From the NCBI RefSeq assembly GCF_004216565.1, contig NZ_SGWV01000009.1, forward strand, positions 186,001-250,000: DNA of 64,000 nt, read 5' to 3'. The translations under genes and the position numbers were made by a program. The notes beneath the pieces are model-generated. The model was not told the DNA's origin. It saw only the letters and a list, made by a program, of their open reading frames with translations, and did not search any database. The DNA is from Sphaerotilus mobilis. Its GTDB lineage: Bacteria; Pseudomonadota; Gammaproteobacteria; Burkholderiales; Burkholderiaceae_C. This document shows positions 54,909-64,000 of the stretch, in pieces. Within the stretch, counting starts at the first letter, position 1; the number at the start of each line of letters is the position of its first letter.

Positions 54909-55340
54909 TCAGACCCCTTCCACGTTGATGCCCATCGAACGGGCCGAACCCGCGATGGTCTTGACGGCGGCGTCCATGTTGGCAGCCGTCAGGTCCTTCA
55001 CCTTGATCTTGGCGATCTCTTCAAGCTGCGCACGCGTCAGCTTGGCGACCTTCTCGACGTGAGGGCGAGCAGAGCCCTTCTCGATCTTGGCGGCCTTCTT
55101 GAGCAGCACCGTGGCGGGCGGGCTCTTGAGGATGAACGTGAACGACTTGTCGGCGTAGGCGGTGATGATCACCGGCAGCTTGAGGCCCGGTTCCATGCCC
55201 TGGGTCTGCGCGTTGAACGACTTGCAGAACTCCATGATGTTCAGGCCGCGCTGACCCAGCGCCGGGCCGATCGGGGGCGACGGATTGGCCTTGCCGGCCG
55301 GCACTTGCAGCTTGATGTAGCCGACGATTTTCTTTGCCAT
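54909..55340 (-). CDS. rplK: 50S ribosomal protein L11
   Basis: A 143-residue protein of the GTPase-associated centre, also needed for the RelA stringent response. The start [20 protein letters not shown] and [11 protein letters not shown] are diagnostic. The ATG at 55340 follows GGAG; a 12-residue upstream extension in the same frame is not typical. Confidence 0.99.
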   Translation of the reverse strand: MAKKIVGYIKLQVPAGKANPSPPIGPALGQRGLNIMEFCKSFNAQTQGMEPGLKLPVIITAYADKSFTFILKSPPATVLLKKAAKIEKGSARPHVEKVAKLTRAQLEEIAKIKVKDLTAANMDAAVKTIAGSARSMGINVEGV

Positions 55341-55506
55341 GATGGCTCCTCGAGTGCGAACGCTCCGGCTCTTCAAGCCCTGCAGGACGCACCACGTGCG
55401 ACCTGCGGACCGAGGGGCCGGCAGCTCCTCGTCATGGACCCGTTGTGTGGATCAACCCCAGGCGACGGGTCCTTCACGCCTGGAGCCGAGAAAACTCAGG
55501 TCCTGA

Positions 55507-56082
55507 TCAGACCTTCTCGACCTGGTGGAAGTCGAGCTCGACCGGCGTCGCGCGACCGAAGATGGTCACAGAGACGCGCAGCTTGTTCTTGTCGTAGTTG
55601 ACCTCTTCGATCGAGGCATTGAAGTCGGTGAACGGACCTTCCTTGACCCGAACAACCTCGCCAACCTCCCACTCGACCTTGGGCCGGGGCTTCTCGATGC
55701 CTTCTTGCATCTGGTTGACGATCTTCATGACCTCGTCATCCGAGATCGGCGTCGGACGGTTCTTGGCGCCGCCGACGAAGCCGGTGACCTTGCTGGTGTT
55801 CTTGACCAGGTGCCAGGACTCGTCGTCCATCAGCATCTCGACCAGCACGTAACCCGGGAAGAAGCGACGCTCGGTGACGGCCTTCTTGCCGTTCTTCATC
55901 TCGACGACCTCTTCGGTCGGAACGAGGATGCGACCGAACTTGGTCTGCATGCCCGAGCGTTCGATGCGCTCGCGCAGGTTGCGCTCGACGGCCTTCTCCA
56001 TGCCCGAATAGGCATGCACGACGAACCAGCGCAGGGGGCTGGCAGCGGGAGCGGTCGGAGCGCTGGAAGTGGTGTCGGTCAT
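55507..56082 (-). CDS. nusG: Transcription termination/antitermination factor NusG
   Basis: A 191-residue factor with an NGN domain ([18 protein letters not shown]) contacting RNA polymerase and a C-terminal KOW domain ([16 protein letters not shown]) that binds Rho or S10. A Ser/Thr/Ala/Pro-rich tail of about 16 residues precedes the NGN domain. The start at 56082 is 58 bases after secE. Confidence 0.98.
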   Translation of the reverse strand: MTDTTSSAPTAPAASPLRWFVVHAYSGMEKAVERNLRERIERSGMQTKFGRILVPTEEVVEMKNGKKAVTERRFFPGYVLVEMLMDDESWHLVKNTSKVTGFVGGAKNRPTPISDDEVMKIVNQMQEGIEKPRPKVEWEVGEVVRVKEGPFTDFNASIEEVNYDKNKLRVSVTIFGRATPVELDFHQVEKV

Positions 56083-56140
56083 CGCGGGAGTCCCTGGTCT
56101 TTCGTGGTGGCGGTCAGCGTCATTGATCGGCACGTGCCGA

Positions 56141-56524
56141 TCAGCGCTTCCAGCCGAGGATCAGGTCGTAGAACACCCATTCGAGGGTCTTGTCCGTCAG
56201 CCACAGGAAAAGGGCCATCACGACGACAAAGGCAAACACGTAGGCCGTCATCTGACCGGCCTCCTTGCGGGTCGGCCAAACCACCTTGCGCAGTTCGCGG
56301 GCCGATTCACGGCCGTACGCGATCAGCGCCTTGCCCTGTTCGGCCGTGAGAAAGGCGGCGACCGCGCCACCCAGCAGCAACAGCAGCGCCGCCCACTGAG
56401 CCAGAGGACCCTGCTTGCTCAAGGCATAGAAAGCCACGATCGCGCCGACGATCAACAGCGCCGCGACGGCCAGCTTGGCCTTGTCAGCGGCGGTGGAGAC
56501 GGTTTCGACTTCTTGACTGGACAT
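56141..56524 (-). CDS. secE: Preprotein translocase subunit SecE
   Basis: A 127-residue inner-membrane protein of the SecYEG channel, with the three-span form seen in E. coli: two hydrophobic segments near 20-65, then the conserved amphipathic [13 protein letters not shown] motif and the last span ([20 protein letters not shown]). It forms the usual secE-nusG pair. Confidence 0.97.
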   Translation of the reverse strand: MSSQEVETVSTAADKAKLAVAALLIVGAIVAFYALSKQGPLAQWAALLLLLGGAVAAFLTAEQGKALIAYGRESARELRKVVWPTRKEAGQMTAYVFAFVVVMALFLWLTDKTLEWVFYDLILGWKR

Positions 56525-56652
56525 GTGATTCCAACGGTCAGGCCCTGCGATCACGGTGATCGCCGCCATCAGCAGCAAAGCCCGCCGGGGCGTAGACGTC
56601 CCGCGGGCCTCGTTCGAGTCGGGTAGCAACCCGCCGGATCAGTCGGCGGGTG

Positions 56653-56728
56653 TGGCAGGGGCAGAGGGAATCGAACCCCCAACCTTCGGTTTTGGAGACC
56701 GACGCTCTGCCAATTGAGCTATACCCCT
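56653..56728 (-). tRNA. tRNA-Trp (CCA)
   Basis: 76 bases with encoded CCA, anticodon CCA in TCTCCAAAA, and an acceptor stem AGGGGTA/TGCCCCT. It lies between tuf and secE, the classical position. An 8-bp hairpin ACCCGCCG/CGGCGGGT (56629-56651) without a T-run follows its 3' end and may guide processing. Confidence 0.97.
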
Positions 56729-56742
56729 GCGGCCGACTCTTG

Positions 56743-57933
<1,191 letters not shown>

Positions 57934-57994
57934 GCTCAGACTCCTGATTGCGCCGATCACGCGATCGAGCAAGAAAGAAGAGAAGGAAAGAAGG

Positions 57995-58069
<75 letters not shown>

Positions 58070-58159
58070 ATCGACACGGGTCTACACGCAAGACGCGCAG
58101 ACCGATGGCGACAACATCACCACTCTTCTTCAACCCGCTTCAGACCACCTGTCGGCACC

Positions 58160-58233
<74 letters not shown>

Positions 58234-58337
58234 CCGACCCAAACAACCGGTCCGCGACCACAACCTGGAAGCAGCCCGATGGACACCGACCACAAGGTCG
58301 TTTGTCCATCGGACCACCTCTCGAATGAGGTCCGCTC

Positions 58338-58423
58338 TGGTGGAGGAGGCTGGATTCGAACCAGCGTAGGCGTAAGCCAACAGATTTACAGTCTGCCCCC
58401 TTTAGCCACTCGGGCACCCCTCC
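58338..58423 (-). tRNA. tRNA-Tyr (GTA)
   Basis: 86 bases with encoded CCA, a long variable arm, anticodon GTA in ACTGTAAAT, and an acceptor stem GGAGGGG/CTCCTCC. It is the first gene of the tRNA-tuf-secE-nusG transcription unit. Confidence 0.97.
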
Positions 58424-58437
58424 GGAGCGAGCCCGCG

Positions 58438-58465
58438 AGTTTATCACGCGATTCAGTTTGCGCAA
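58438..58465 (-). promoter_or_regulatory. Probable promoter of the tRNA-Tyr/Gly/Thr-tuf operon
   Basis: On the minus strand TTGCGC (58465-58460), a spacer of 16 bases, then TAAACT (58443-58438), about 15 bases before the tRNA-Tyr 5' end. The overlapping GATAAA would also serve as a -10. Confidence 0.55.
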
Positions 58466-58577
58466 TACCTTCGCGACAGATCGTGATGATGAGGCGGTCA
58501 TGCGACAGGACCGTGTCGGTGCGGCAGGCCCGCAGCTGACGCGTCGACAAGGCAACGCCGGCCGCAAGCACCGTGCA

Positions 58578-59333
58578 TCAGTCCAGCCGCCAGTCGACGC
58601 CCGGACGCCCTTGCGCACGCAGCCACGCGTCGGCACGCCCGAAGGGTGCGCTGCTCATGAAGGGCACCGGCGGACGGCGGGCCGACAGTGGCGAGGGGTG
58701 GTTGGACGCCAGCACCGCATGCCGACCCGATCCACGTTCATCGATCAGCGCCTGCTTGGACTGCGCGTGAGCACCCCAGAGCAAGAACACCTTCGGGGCG
58801 GCGTCGGCCGCCAGGGCGCCGATCACCGCGTCGGACAAGCCCTGCCAGCCCAGCTTGGCGTGGCTGGCGGGGCGATCGGCCTCGACCGTGAGACAGGTGT
58901 TGAGCAGCAGCACGCCCTGCCCGATCCAGCCGGCCAAGCTGCCGTGACGCGGCGGCGCGTGTCCCAGCTCGCGCTGCAGTTCGGCGTGGATGTTGCGCAG
59001 GCTCGGCGGGATGCGCACGCCCGGGGCGACCGAGAAGGCCAGCCCCTCGGCCTCGCCCGGGCCGTGGTACGGGTCCTGTCCCAGGATGACGACCTGGACG
59101 GCGCCGGGCCCGCCCGTTGCCAGCGCACGCAGCGGCCGCGCCGGGTAGACCACTGCACCGGCCGCGACACGGGCATCGACCGCATCGCACAAGGCCTCGC
59201 CGGCCGGCGTCGCCAGCCACGCGTCGGTGACACCACGCCAGCCCGGCGCGACTTCCGCAAAGGCCGCGCGCAGCGGCTGCCGCAAGCGGTTGTCGGGCGA
59301 CGGCTCGTCCAGCCCCAGGCCTTGCTGGACCAC
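58578..59333 (-). CDS. ung: Uracil-DNA glycosylase
   Basis: A 251-residue DNA repair enzyme removing uracil from DNA. Family motifs: GQDPYHGPGEAEGLAFSV (catalytic Asp in the water-activating loop), the LLLNTCLTVE strand and the HPSPLS Leu/His loop. The GTG at 59333 lies four bases after the trpC stop and is the best start; longer frames run into trpC. It is about 20 residues longer than E. coli Ung at the N-terminus. Likely the last gene of the trp transcription unit. Confidence 0.93.
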   Translation of the reverse strand: MVQQGLGLDEPSPDNRLRQPLRAAFAEVAPGWRGVTDAWLATPAGEALCDAVDARVAAGAVVYPARPLRALATGGPGAVQVVILGQDPYHGPGEAEGLAFSVAPGVRIPPSLRNIHAELQRELGHAPPRHGSLAGWIGQGVLLLNTCLTVEADRPASHAKLGWQGLSDAVIGALAADAAPKVFLLWGAHAQSKQALIDERGSGRHAVLASNHPSPLSARRPPVPFMSSAPFGRADAWLRAQGRPGVDWRLD

Positions 59334-59337
59334 CGGA

Positions 59338-60132
59338 TCAGCTGGCGAACAGCGCTGCCAGCGCCGCGCCCGGGTCGTCGGCGCGCATGAAGGCCTCGCC
59401 GACGAGGAAGGCGTGCACGCGGGCAGCGCGCATGCGCTGAACATCGGCCGGGCCGAGGATGCCGGACTCCGTCACCAGCAGCCGGTCGGCCGGCACGTCT
59501 GCCAGCAGGCCGAGCGTGGTGTCGAGCGTGACCTCGAAGGTGCGAAGGTTGCGGTTGTTGATGCCCACCAGCGGTGTCTTCAGGCGCAAGGCGCGTTGCA
59601 GCTCGGCGCCATCGTGGACCTCGACCAGCACATCCATGCCGTGCGCCAGAGCGACCGCCTCGAGGTCGGCCATCTGCGCATCGTCCAGACAGGCGGCGAT
59701 CAGCAAGATGCAGTCCGCGCCCATCGCGCGGGCCTCGTGGACCTGGTAGGCGTCGACCATGAAGTCCTTGCGCAGGACCGGCAGCGCGCAGGCCGCGCGG
59801 GCCTCGCGCAGGTAGGCGGCGTGGCCCTGGAAGTAGGACACGTCGGTCAGCACGCTCAGGCAGGCCGCGCCGTGACGGGCATAGCTGGCGGCGATCTCGG
59901 CGGGACGGAAGTCCGCACGGATCACGCCCTTGCTGGGGCTGGCCTTCTTGATTTCGGCGATCACCGCCGCTTGACCGGCCGCGACCTTGGCGCGCAGTGC
60001 GGCGGTGAAGCCGCGCGTGTCGGCGCCGCGCGCCTCGGCCTCGTCGCGCCACGAAGCCTCGCTGCGCTGCAGCCGGCCAGCGGCGATCTCCTCGCGCTTG
60101 GTGGCGACGATCTTCTGCAGGATGTCACTCAT
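59338..60132 (-). CDS. trpC: Indole-3-glycerol phosphate synthase
   Basis: A 264-residue TIM-barrel enzyme of tryptophan biosynthesis, converting CdRP to indoleglycerol phosphate. Motifs: [16 protein letters not shown] start, [15 protein letters not shown] (catalytic Lys), [21 protein letters not shown] (catalytic Lys) and VGINNRNL. Monofunctional (no fused trpF). It lies ten bases after trpD. Confidence 0.98.
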   Translation of the reverse strand: MSDILQKIVATKREEIAAGRLQRSEASWRDEAEARGADTRGFTAALRAKVAAGQAAVIAEIKKASPSKGVIRADFRPAEIAASYARHGAACLSVLTDVSYFQGHAAYLREARAACALPVLRKDFMVDAYQVHEARAMGADCILLIAACLDDAQMADLEAVALAHGMDVLVEVHDGAELQRALRLKTPLVGINNRNLRTFEVTLDTTLGLLADVPADRLLVTESGILGPADVQRMRAARVHAFLVGEAFMRADDPGAALAALFAS

Positions 60133-60142
60133 GGTGCGGTCC

Positions 60143-61180
60143 TCAGGCGGCGGGCTTGAGCGACTGGCTCAGCCGCACGAAGGTGTCGAGCTTGGCTGCC
60201 GCACGGCCTTCGGTGATGGCGGCGTCGGCCGCCTCGATGCCGTCGGCGATGCTGCGCACGACGTCGGCCGCATACAGCGCCACGCCGGCGTTGAGCACGA
60301 CGATGTCTCGCGCCGCGCCGGGCTGGTTGTCCAGCACCGCCTTGAGCAGCGTCATCGACTCGGCCGGCGTCTCGACCTTCAGCGCCCGGCTGCTGGCCAT
60401 GCGCAGGCCGTAGTCCTCGGGGTGGATCTCGTACTCGCGGATGCCGCCGTCGACCAGCTCGCCCACCAGCGTGGACGCACCCAGCGAGACCTCGTCCATG
60501 CCGTCGCGGCCATAGACCACGACCGCGTGTTCTGCGCCCAGGCGCTGCAGCGCGCGGGCCTGGATGCCGACCAGGTCGGGGTGGAAGACGCCCATGAGGA
60601 TGTGGGGCGCATCGGCCGGGTTGGTCAGCGGCCCGAGGATGTTGAAGATCGTGCGCACGCCCAGTTCACGCCGCACCGGTGCGACGTTCTTCATGGCGGG
60701 GTGGTGATTGGGAGCGAACATGAAGCCGATGCCGACCTCGGCGACGCAGCGCGCGATCGCCTCCGGTGGCAAGGACAGGCTCACGCCGAGAGCCTCCAGC
60801 ACATCGGCACTGCCGGACTTGCTGGAGACGCTGCGGTTGCCGTGCTTGCTCACGCGCGCGCCGCAGGCGGCCGCGACGAACATGCTGCAGGTCGAGATGT
60901 TGAAGGTGTGCGAGCCATCACCGCCGGTGCCAACGATGTCGACCAGATGGCTGCGATCGGCCACCGGCACCTTGACCGAGAACTCGCGCATGACCTGCGC
61001 GGCTGCGGTGATCTCGCCGATGGTCTCCTTCTTGACGCGCAGGCCGATGAGGATGGCGGACATCATCGGCGCGCTCATCTCGCCGCTCATGATGCGACGC
61101 ATCAGCGCCAGCATCTCGTCGTGGAAGATCTCGCGGTGCTCGATGACGCGGGTCAGCGCCTCGTGGTCGGTGATGGGCAT
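60143..61180 (-). CDS. trpD: Anthranilate phosphoribosyltransferase
   Basis: A 345-residue enzyme joining anthranilate and PRPP. It shows the PRPP-binding glycine loop ([17 protein letters not shown]), [15 protein letters not shown] and the [16 protein letters not shown] segment. The start at 61180 gives the normal length. Upstream is the threonine aldolase gene with a 23-base gap. Confidence 0.98.
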   Translation of the reverse strand: MPITDHEALTRVIEHREIFHDEMLALMRRIMSGEMSAPMMSAILIGLRVKKETIGEITAAAQVMREFSVKVPVADRSHLVDIVGTGGDGSHTFNISTCSMFVAAACGARVSKHGNRSVSSKSGSADVLEALGVSLSLPPEAIARCVAEVGIGFMFAPNHHPAMKNVAPVRRELGVRTIFNILGPLTNPADAPHILMGVFHPDLVGIQARALQRLGAEHAVVVYGRDGMDEVSLGASTLVGELVDGGIREYEIHPEDYGLRMASSRALKVETPAESMTLLKAVLDNQPGAARDIVVLNAGVALYAADVVRSIADGIEAADAAITEGRAAAKLDTFVRLSQSLKPAA

Positions 61181-61203
61181 GGCGGGCTCGCTTCGTGTGG
61201 GGA

Positions 61204-62310
61204 TCAATACGGGGCGACAGGGGCAACAGGGGCGGCTGCGGGCGCAGCGTCTGCGTGGCGCCCCGCCGCGAAGAAGGCGCGCACCGCCGCCACCGTGGCG
61301 TCGATGCCGGCGGCGTCGACGTCCAGGTGGGTGACGAAGCGCAGGCCGATCAGGCCAGTGGCAAGGATGTGGCGCTCGGCCAGCCAGGCCAGCAGCGCCG
61401 GTCCGCGACCGTCGGCCACATCGACGAAGACGATGTTGGTGGCCGCACTGCGAACCACCAGGCCGTCGATGCCGGACAGCCCTTCGGCCAGCCGCCGCGC
61501 CAGCCGGTGGTCGTCGTGCAGCCGTTCGACATGGTGGTCCAGCGCATGGTCGATCGCGGCGGCCAGCAGGCCGGCCTGGCGCAGGCCGCCGCCGGCCATC
61601 TTGCGGATGCGGTGGGCCCGCCCGATCAGCTCGCGGCTGCCGCACAGCACCGAGCCGATCGGCGCGCCCAGGCCCTTGGAGCAGCAGATCGAGACACTGT
61701 CGAAGTGCCGCGTGATGTCGCGCAGCGCGGCCATGATGTCGCCGCCCTGCCCGGCATTGGCAGCCGCCGCGTTGAACACCCGCGCGCCGTCGAGGTGACA
61801 GGCCAGGCCACGAGCGCGCGCCAGTGCCGTCGCCTCGGCCAGATAGTCAGCCGGCATGACGTGGCCGTTCCAGGTGTTCTCCAGGCACAGCAGGCGGCTG
61901 CGGGCGAAGTGCGCGTCGTCGGGCTTGATCGCCGCGGCGATGTCGCCCAGCGCCATGCGGCCTTGCGCGTCCTGTGCCAGCGGTTGTGGCTGGATGCTGC
62001 CCAGCACCGCCGCACCGCCGCCTTCGTAGCGGTAGGTGTGGGCGAGCTGGCCGACGATGTACTCGTCGCCGCGCTGGCAGTGCGCCAGCAGCGCGCAGAA
62101 GTTGCTCTGCGTGCCCGAGGGCATGAACAGCGCCGCTTCGAAGCCGGCCAGCCCGGCCATGCGCGCCTGCAGCGCGTTGACGCTCGGGTCGTCGCCGAAG
62201 ACGTCGTCGCCCACGGGCGCGCGGGCCATGGCCTCGCGCATCGCGGCGGTCGGGCGGGTGACGGTGTCGCTGCGCAGGTCGATGGTGGACATGACGGCGT
62301 CGGTGCTCAT
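61204..62310 (-). CDS. ltaE: Low-specificity L-threonine aldolase
   Basis: A 368-residue PLP enzyme cleaving L-threonine/allo-threonine to glycine and acetaldehyde. Visible: [12 protein letters not shown] at the N-terminus, the PLP Lys in [23 protein letters not shown] for the pyridine nitrogen Asp, and [10 protein letters not shown]. The C-terminus has an extra Ala/Pro/Val tail of about 20 residues. The ATG at 62310 overlaps the trpG stop (ATGA); a second ATG at 62292 is also possible. Insertion of this gene between trpG and trpD is unusual. Confidence 0.92.
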   Translation of the reverse strand: MSTDAVMSTIDLRSDTVTRPTAAMREAMARAPVGDDVFGDDPSVNALQARMAGLAGFEAALFMPSGTQSNFCALLAHCQRGDEYIVGQLAHTYRYEGGGAAVLGSIQPQPLAQDAQGRMALGDIAAAIKPDDAHFARSRLLCLENTWNGHVMPADYLAEATALARARGLACHLDGARVFNAAAANAGQGGDIMAALRDITRHFDSVSICCSKGLGAPIGSVLCGSRELIGRAHRIRKMAGGGLRQAGLLAAAIDHALDHHVERLHDDHRLARRLAEGLSGIDGLVVRSAATNIVFVDVADGRGPALLAWLAERHILATGLIGLRFVTHLDVDAAGIDATVAAVRAFFAAGRHADAAPAAAPVAPVAPY

Positions 62311-62885
62311 GCGCTCACCCGGTCTTGCGTCAGGAAGTTGCGCAGCATCGCGTGGCCGTGTTCGCTGAGGATGGACTCGGGATGGAACTGCACGCCCTCG
62401 ATGGCCAGCGTGCGGTGGCGCACGCCCATGATCTCGCCGTCGGCGCTGGTGGCAGTGACGACCAGATCGGCCGGCAGCGACGCGCGCTCGATCGCCAGCG
62501 AGTGGTAGCGCACCACGCTGAACTGCTGCGGCAGACCGGCGAACACGCCTTGCTGGTCGGTGGTGATGGTCTCGGTCTTGCCATGCATCTGGACCTGCGC
62601 GCGCACGACCTTGCCACCCAGCGCAGCGCCGATGCTCTGGTGGCCCAGGCAGACGCCCAGGATCGGCAGCTTGCCGGCGAAGTGCCGGATGCTGTCGATG
62701 CAGATGCCCGCTTCGGCCGGCGAACACGGGCCCGGCGACAGGACCAGGCGATCGGGCTTCATCGCCTCGATCTCGGCCAGCGTGATCTCGTCGTTGCGGT
62801 GCACCCGCACGTCCTCGCCCAGCTCGGCGAAGTACTGCACGAGGTTGAAGGTGAAGGAGTCGTAGTTGTCGATCATCAGCAGCAT
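62307..62885 (-). CDS. trpG: Anthranilate synthase component II (glutamine amidotransferase)
   Basis: A 192-residue class I amidotransferase supplying ammonia to TrpE, and in many bacteria shared with PabB. Catalytic Cys is in GVCLGHQ, and His/Glu are in FHPES; the start [18 protein letters not shown] is standard. It lies 17 bases after trpE. Confidence 0.98.
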   Translation of the reverse strand: MLLMIDNYDSFTFNLVQYFAELGEDVRVHRNDEITLAEIEAMKPDRLVLSPGPCSPAEAGICIDSIRHFAGKLPILGVCLGHQSIGAALGGKVVRAQVQMHGKTETITTDQQGVFAGLPQQFSVVRYHSLAIERASLPADLVVTATSADGEIMGVRHRTLAIEGVQFHPESILSEHGHAMLRNFLTQDRVSA

Positions 62886-62902
62886 GTTCTTCCCCTTCGC
62901 GC

Positions 62903-64000
<1,098 letters not shown>

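Overview
The window is GC-rich chromosomal DNA (roughly 68-70 % G+C by eye) from a betaproteobacterium, most likely a Burkholderiales member of the Leptothrix / Rubrivivax / Ideonella type. This is inferred from the tRNA-tuf-secE-nusG-rplKAJL-rpoBC block, a Bug-type solute-binding protein next to glucarate dehydratase, a cellulose synthase operon and a large MnxG/MofA-like multicopper oxidase. No mobile element, CRISPR array or rRNA was seen. Gene density is high and nearly all intergenic gaps are short.

Layout. (1) 1-5254: a large exported multicopper oxidase cut by the left edge, a 0.8 kb gap ending in a candidate structured small RNA, and a His-rich CDF metal exporter. (2) 5344-11058: a three-gene signalling unit made of a periplasmic solute-binding lipoprotein, a hybrid histidine kinase (HAMP-PAS-HisKA-REC-REC-Hpt) translationally coupled to it, and an HD-GYP response regulator. 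(3) 11077-18308: glyoxalase I, an EamA transporter, and a catabolic cluster (fumarylacetoacetase, VOC protein, DUF2783 protein, FAD monooxygenase, MBL-fold protein) divergent from an IclR regulator. (4) 18309-28388: a repeat-rich upstream region and a compact cellulose operon (small BcsR/BcsP-like protein, bcsA, bcsB, bcsC) followed by a 2x[4Fe-4S] ferredoxin. (5) 28379-38988, minus strand: a long run of genes, in transcription order a geranylgeranyl-reductase-like flavoprotein, fatty acid desaturase, class III cyclase-AAA-TPR protein, latex-clearing-protein-like (DUF2236) oxygenase, HAD phosphatase, aldose epimerase and ArsA-type ATPase. A cyclic-nucleotide-binding protein gene diverges from its head. 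(6) 39754-43855: acetyltransferase, glucarate dehydratase, Bug protein and a LacI regulator with palindromic operators. (7) 43957-58465: initiator tRNA, then rpoC, rpoB, rplL, rplJ, rplA, rplK, nusG, secE, tRNA-Trp, tuf, tRNA-Thr, tRNA-Gly and tRNA-Tyr, all on the minus strand. (8) 58578-64000: ung, trpC, trpD, an L-threonine aldolase gene, trpG and the 3' part of trpE, again on the minus strand.

How the parts may work together. The HD-GYP protein should degrade c-di-GMP and BcsA carries a c-di-GMP-binding PilZ domain, so the sensor unit of region 2 could control cellulose made by region 4. In region 5 a nucleotide cyclase sits inside a lipid/isoprenoid redox operon and a cAMP-type binding protein is encoded divergently next to it, suggesting a local second-messenger circuit. 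Region 3 looks like an aromatic-ring degradation route ending in fumarylacetoacetate cleavage. Regions 7 and 8 are housekeeping.
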